DNA from: Alicyclobacillus kakegawensis NBRC 103104
GTDB taxonomy: Bacteria; Bacillota; Bacilli; Alicyclobacillales; Alicyclobacillaceae
Length of the DNA stretch: 64,000 nucleotides
Reading direction: 5' to 3'
NCBI RefSeq assembly: GCF_001552655.1
Contig: NZ_BCRP01000008.1
Span: 1-64,000, forward strand
Under the pieces are notes generated by a model that was given only the letters and a program-made list of their open reading frames with translations, had not been told where the DNA came from and ran no database searches. This document shows positions 62,266 through 64,000 of this stretch, piece by piece (position 1 is the first letter of the stretch; each line of letters opens with the position of its first letter). A program made the position numbers and the translations under genes.

Positions 62266-63588
62266 ATGAGATCAGCACTGACACCGCATGGACCAAGAAC
62301 GAAGACCCGTTGGTTTATTGCCTTTCTCATGTGGGCGGCTATCGCGATCAACTATATTGACCGGAGCAACTTGTCCGCCGCTGCACCCGTGATTCAGCAA
62401 CAGCTCCACATTAATTCAGTCGACATGGGGATTGTCATGTCCTCCTTCTTCTGGACCTATGCTTTCTTTCAAATTCCATCAGGATGGTTTGCGGATAGGA
62501 TGGGCCACCGAATCAGTTTAGCCTTCGCGGTTGGATGGTGGTCCATAATGACAGCCTTAATGGCGGCTGTGCGGGGATTTGGTTCCCTTGTCGGCATCCG
62601 GCTGTTGTTGGGTCTAGGCGAAGCGGGGGCATACCCCAGCAACGCAGGCGTGACCGCCAAGTGGTTTCCCGATCACGAACGGGCGAGAGTCTCTGGCCTC
62701 TTTGACAGCGGTTCCAAAGTAGGAACGGCAGTGGCCATGCCTATAATTGTCCTATTGATGTCCCGATTCGGCTGGCAAGTCCCGTTTGTCGTCTCTGGGC
62801 TGATAGGACTGCTGTGGGTGGCCGTATGGCTCTGGTACTACCGGGATCCCGAAAAACACCGGTACGCCAATCAAGCGGAACGGATGTACATTCGCGCGGG
62901 CCAGCTGAAACAAGAAGGGATGAACGACAGGGCTCCGCTCAAGTGGTACGAACTGTTTCGCTACCGGAATATATGGGCGATGTGTGTTGGTTTCTTCACT
63001 CTCAACTACGCCATTTACTTTTTCATTACCTGGTTCCCCGATTACTTGGTTCACGACCGCGGCATGAAAATGATGACGATGGGCTTTGTGGCGATGATTC
63101 CGCCGCTCGCAGGGCTGGTGGCCGAACTCGTCGCTGGTTGGACGATGGATACGCTGTACAAAAAGGGATTTTCCCTGACGGTCGTCCGAAAAATTCACCT
63201 GGTTGGCGGCATGGTTATTGCTACGGCCATTGCTTTGGCGGGACTGGTGCATTCCGCAGCGTGGGCCGTGGTCTTGTTAGCCGTCTCGTATGCTGGCCTG
63301 GAATTTGCGGCCTGCGCTATTTGGTCCTTGCCCGGTGATGTGGCACCGGTCAACATGACGTCAACGGTCGGCGGGATTCAAAACTGTGCTTCCAACATTG
63401 CAGGAATATTGGGGCCGATAGTGACCGGGGCGATAGTCGCGAGTGCGAAGTCGTTTGTACCCGCGCTCACACTCTCCGGTGCCATGACGCTTTTGGGTGC
63501 GCTCACCTACCTGTTTTGGCTCGGGAAAGTGGAACCGATTCGTCCCCATCTCCATATGGAGGCTTTGGAATCCAGCACACAAGCGTGA
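62266..63588 (+). CDS. MFS transporter, anion:cation symporter type (hexonate/hexarate)
   Basis: A 440-residue protein with about 12 segments. INYIDRSNLSAAAP in TM1, IPSGWFADRMGHR motif A, LGLGEAGAYPSNAGVTAKWF in TM4 and the C-terminal segment are typical of GudP/DgoT transporters. ATG 62266 follows GGGGGAGG at five bases; the frame is open upstream, but that stretch is the dgoD-like remnant. It probably imports the aldonic acid used by the dehydratase at 59867 and replaces the dead copy at 59324. Confidence 0.9.
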   Translation: MRSALTPHGPRTKTRWFIAFLMWAAIAINYIDRSNLSAAAPVIQQQLHINSVDMGIVMSSFFWTYAFFQIPSGWFADRMGHRISLAFAVGWWSIMTALMAAVRGFGSLVGIRLLLGLGEAGAYPSNAGVTAKWFPDHERARVSGLFDSGSKVGTAVAMPIIVLLMSRFGWQVPFVVSGLIGLLWVAVWLWYYRDPEKHRYANQAERMYIRAGQLKQEGMNDRAPLKWYELFRYRNIWAMCVGFFTLNYAIYFFITWFPDYLVHDRGMKMMTMGFVAMIPPLAGLVAELVAGWTMDTLYKKGFSLTVVRKIHLVGGMVIATAIALAGLVHSAAWAVVLLAVSYAGLEFAACAIWSLPGDVAPVNMTSTVGGIQNCASNIAGILGPIVTGAIVASAKSFVPALTLSGAMTLLGALTYLFWLGKVEPIRPHLHMEALESSTQA

Positions 63589-63725
63589 AACCGGTTACAT
63601 AAAGGCGCATTGAGATGGGGGAATGTGTCCTTGTCATACATGATGACTCTCACGACATGGTTGTAAGAAGTTGGTTGACGCTGGCCTGCCGGAGAGCTAT
63701 CTCTTCCGAAACGGATGTGAATTGC

Positions 63726-64000
63726 ATGAAACGCATCGTCTGTTCAGAACCGGGCGTACTGCGAATGGAAGAAACCGACTTTCCCAAGCCGCGTGCAGGA
63801 GAAGCCCTGGTCCGCATTCGACGCGTCGGGGTTTGTGGAACGGACATCCATGCCTACAGAGGTCGTCAACCGTTCTTCACTTATCCACGTGTGTTTGGTC
63901 ATGAGTTGTCCGGGGGAAGGTCAACGGAGACGGTGATTGGGAGCCAGGGGAACCAGTCACTATTCTCCCCTATTTGTACTGCGGCCACTGTGCGGCCTGC
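63726..64000 (+). CDS. zinc-dependent alcohol dehydrogenase, partial and apparently frameshifted
   Basis: ATG 63726 begins a medium-chain dehydrogenase: MKRIVCSEPGVLRMEE, then VGVCGTDIHAYRG with the catalytic-zinc Cys and FGHELSG with the zinc His-Glu. After that the frame loses similarity, while the frame shifted by one base (from about 63917) gives GDGDWEPGEPVTILPYLYCGHCAAC, the structural-zinc cysteines expected next. One base has been gained or lost near 63912-63917. The gene runs off the window end. Relatives oxidise sugar acids or polyols, in line with the neighbouring dehydratase and transporter. Confidence 0.7.
   Translation, partial: MKRIVCSEPGVLRMEETDFPKPRAGEALVRIRRVGVCGTDIHAYRGRQPFFTYPRVFGHELSGGRSTETVIGSQGNQSLFSPICTAATVRP

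Overview
The window looks like chromosome from a moderately GC-rich Gram-positive (Bacillota), most likely a spore-former related to Alicyclobacillus, Kyrpidia or Effusibacillus. This is an inference from strong GGAGG-type ribosome sites, very frequent TTG and GTG starts, lipoprotein-type ABC binding proteins, a BglG/GlcT antiterminator with its RNA target, and GntR/LacI/ROK-controlled sugar operons. I see no rRNA, tRNA, CRISPR array, phage or complete transposon. It is an accessory catabolic region with many decayed genes.

Layout. 0.2-3.8 kb: MFS transporter, alpha/beta hydrolase and metallo-beta-lactamase-fold lactonase, closed by a strong terminator. 4.3-6.8 kb: GntR regulator, D-2-hydroxyacid dehydrogenase, VOC protein. 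7-10 kb: LacI regulator and an orphan peptide-type binding protein. 10.4-17 kb: ROK regulator, two GH130 phosphorylases and a sugar ABC importer, probably for mannosides, followed by an IS1634-type remnant. 17.9-28.8 kb: a YihQ-like GH31 glycosidase, GntR regulator, ABC importer, L-fucose-isomerase-like protein, phosphofructokinase-like kinase, class II aldolase and 2-hydroxyacid dehydrogenase. This has the logic of a sulfoquinovose (sulfo-EMP type) pathway, but the sulfonate-binding arginine of the glycosidase is replaced by glutamine. 29-35.6 kb (minus strand): LacI regulator, debranching-type glucosidase and a third ABC importer, with matching operators. 35.9-41.3 kb: MFS transporter, a HutH homologue lacking the Ala-Ser-Gly cofactor triad, AraC regulator and a sarcosine-oxidase-like flavoenzyme. 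41.6-45.3 kb: GlcT-like antiterminator, RAT/terminator, a half-length EIIC, a NagE-like EIICB and EIIA. 45.6-51.7 kb: acetoin-dehydrogenase fragments fused against a Wadjet (jetABCD) defence operon whose jetA is cut short and whose jetD is frameshifted. 52.3-56.7 kb: LysR regulator, ThDP enzyme and MFS transporter. 56.8-64 kb: a sugar-acid region (IlvD/Edd dehydratase, FadR-type regulator, MFS transporter, alcohol dehydrogenase) littered with ALDH, MFS and galactonate-dehydratase-like pseudogenes.

Most interesting points: the GH31-isomerase-kinase-aldolase cluster, which may act on a C6-modified glucose other than sulfoquinovose; the MIO-less lyase, which resembles the ergothionase situation; and the Wadjet operon that lost its kleisin by deletion. 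All functional calls come from reading motifs and remembered families; no database search was run.
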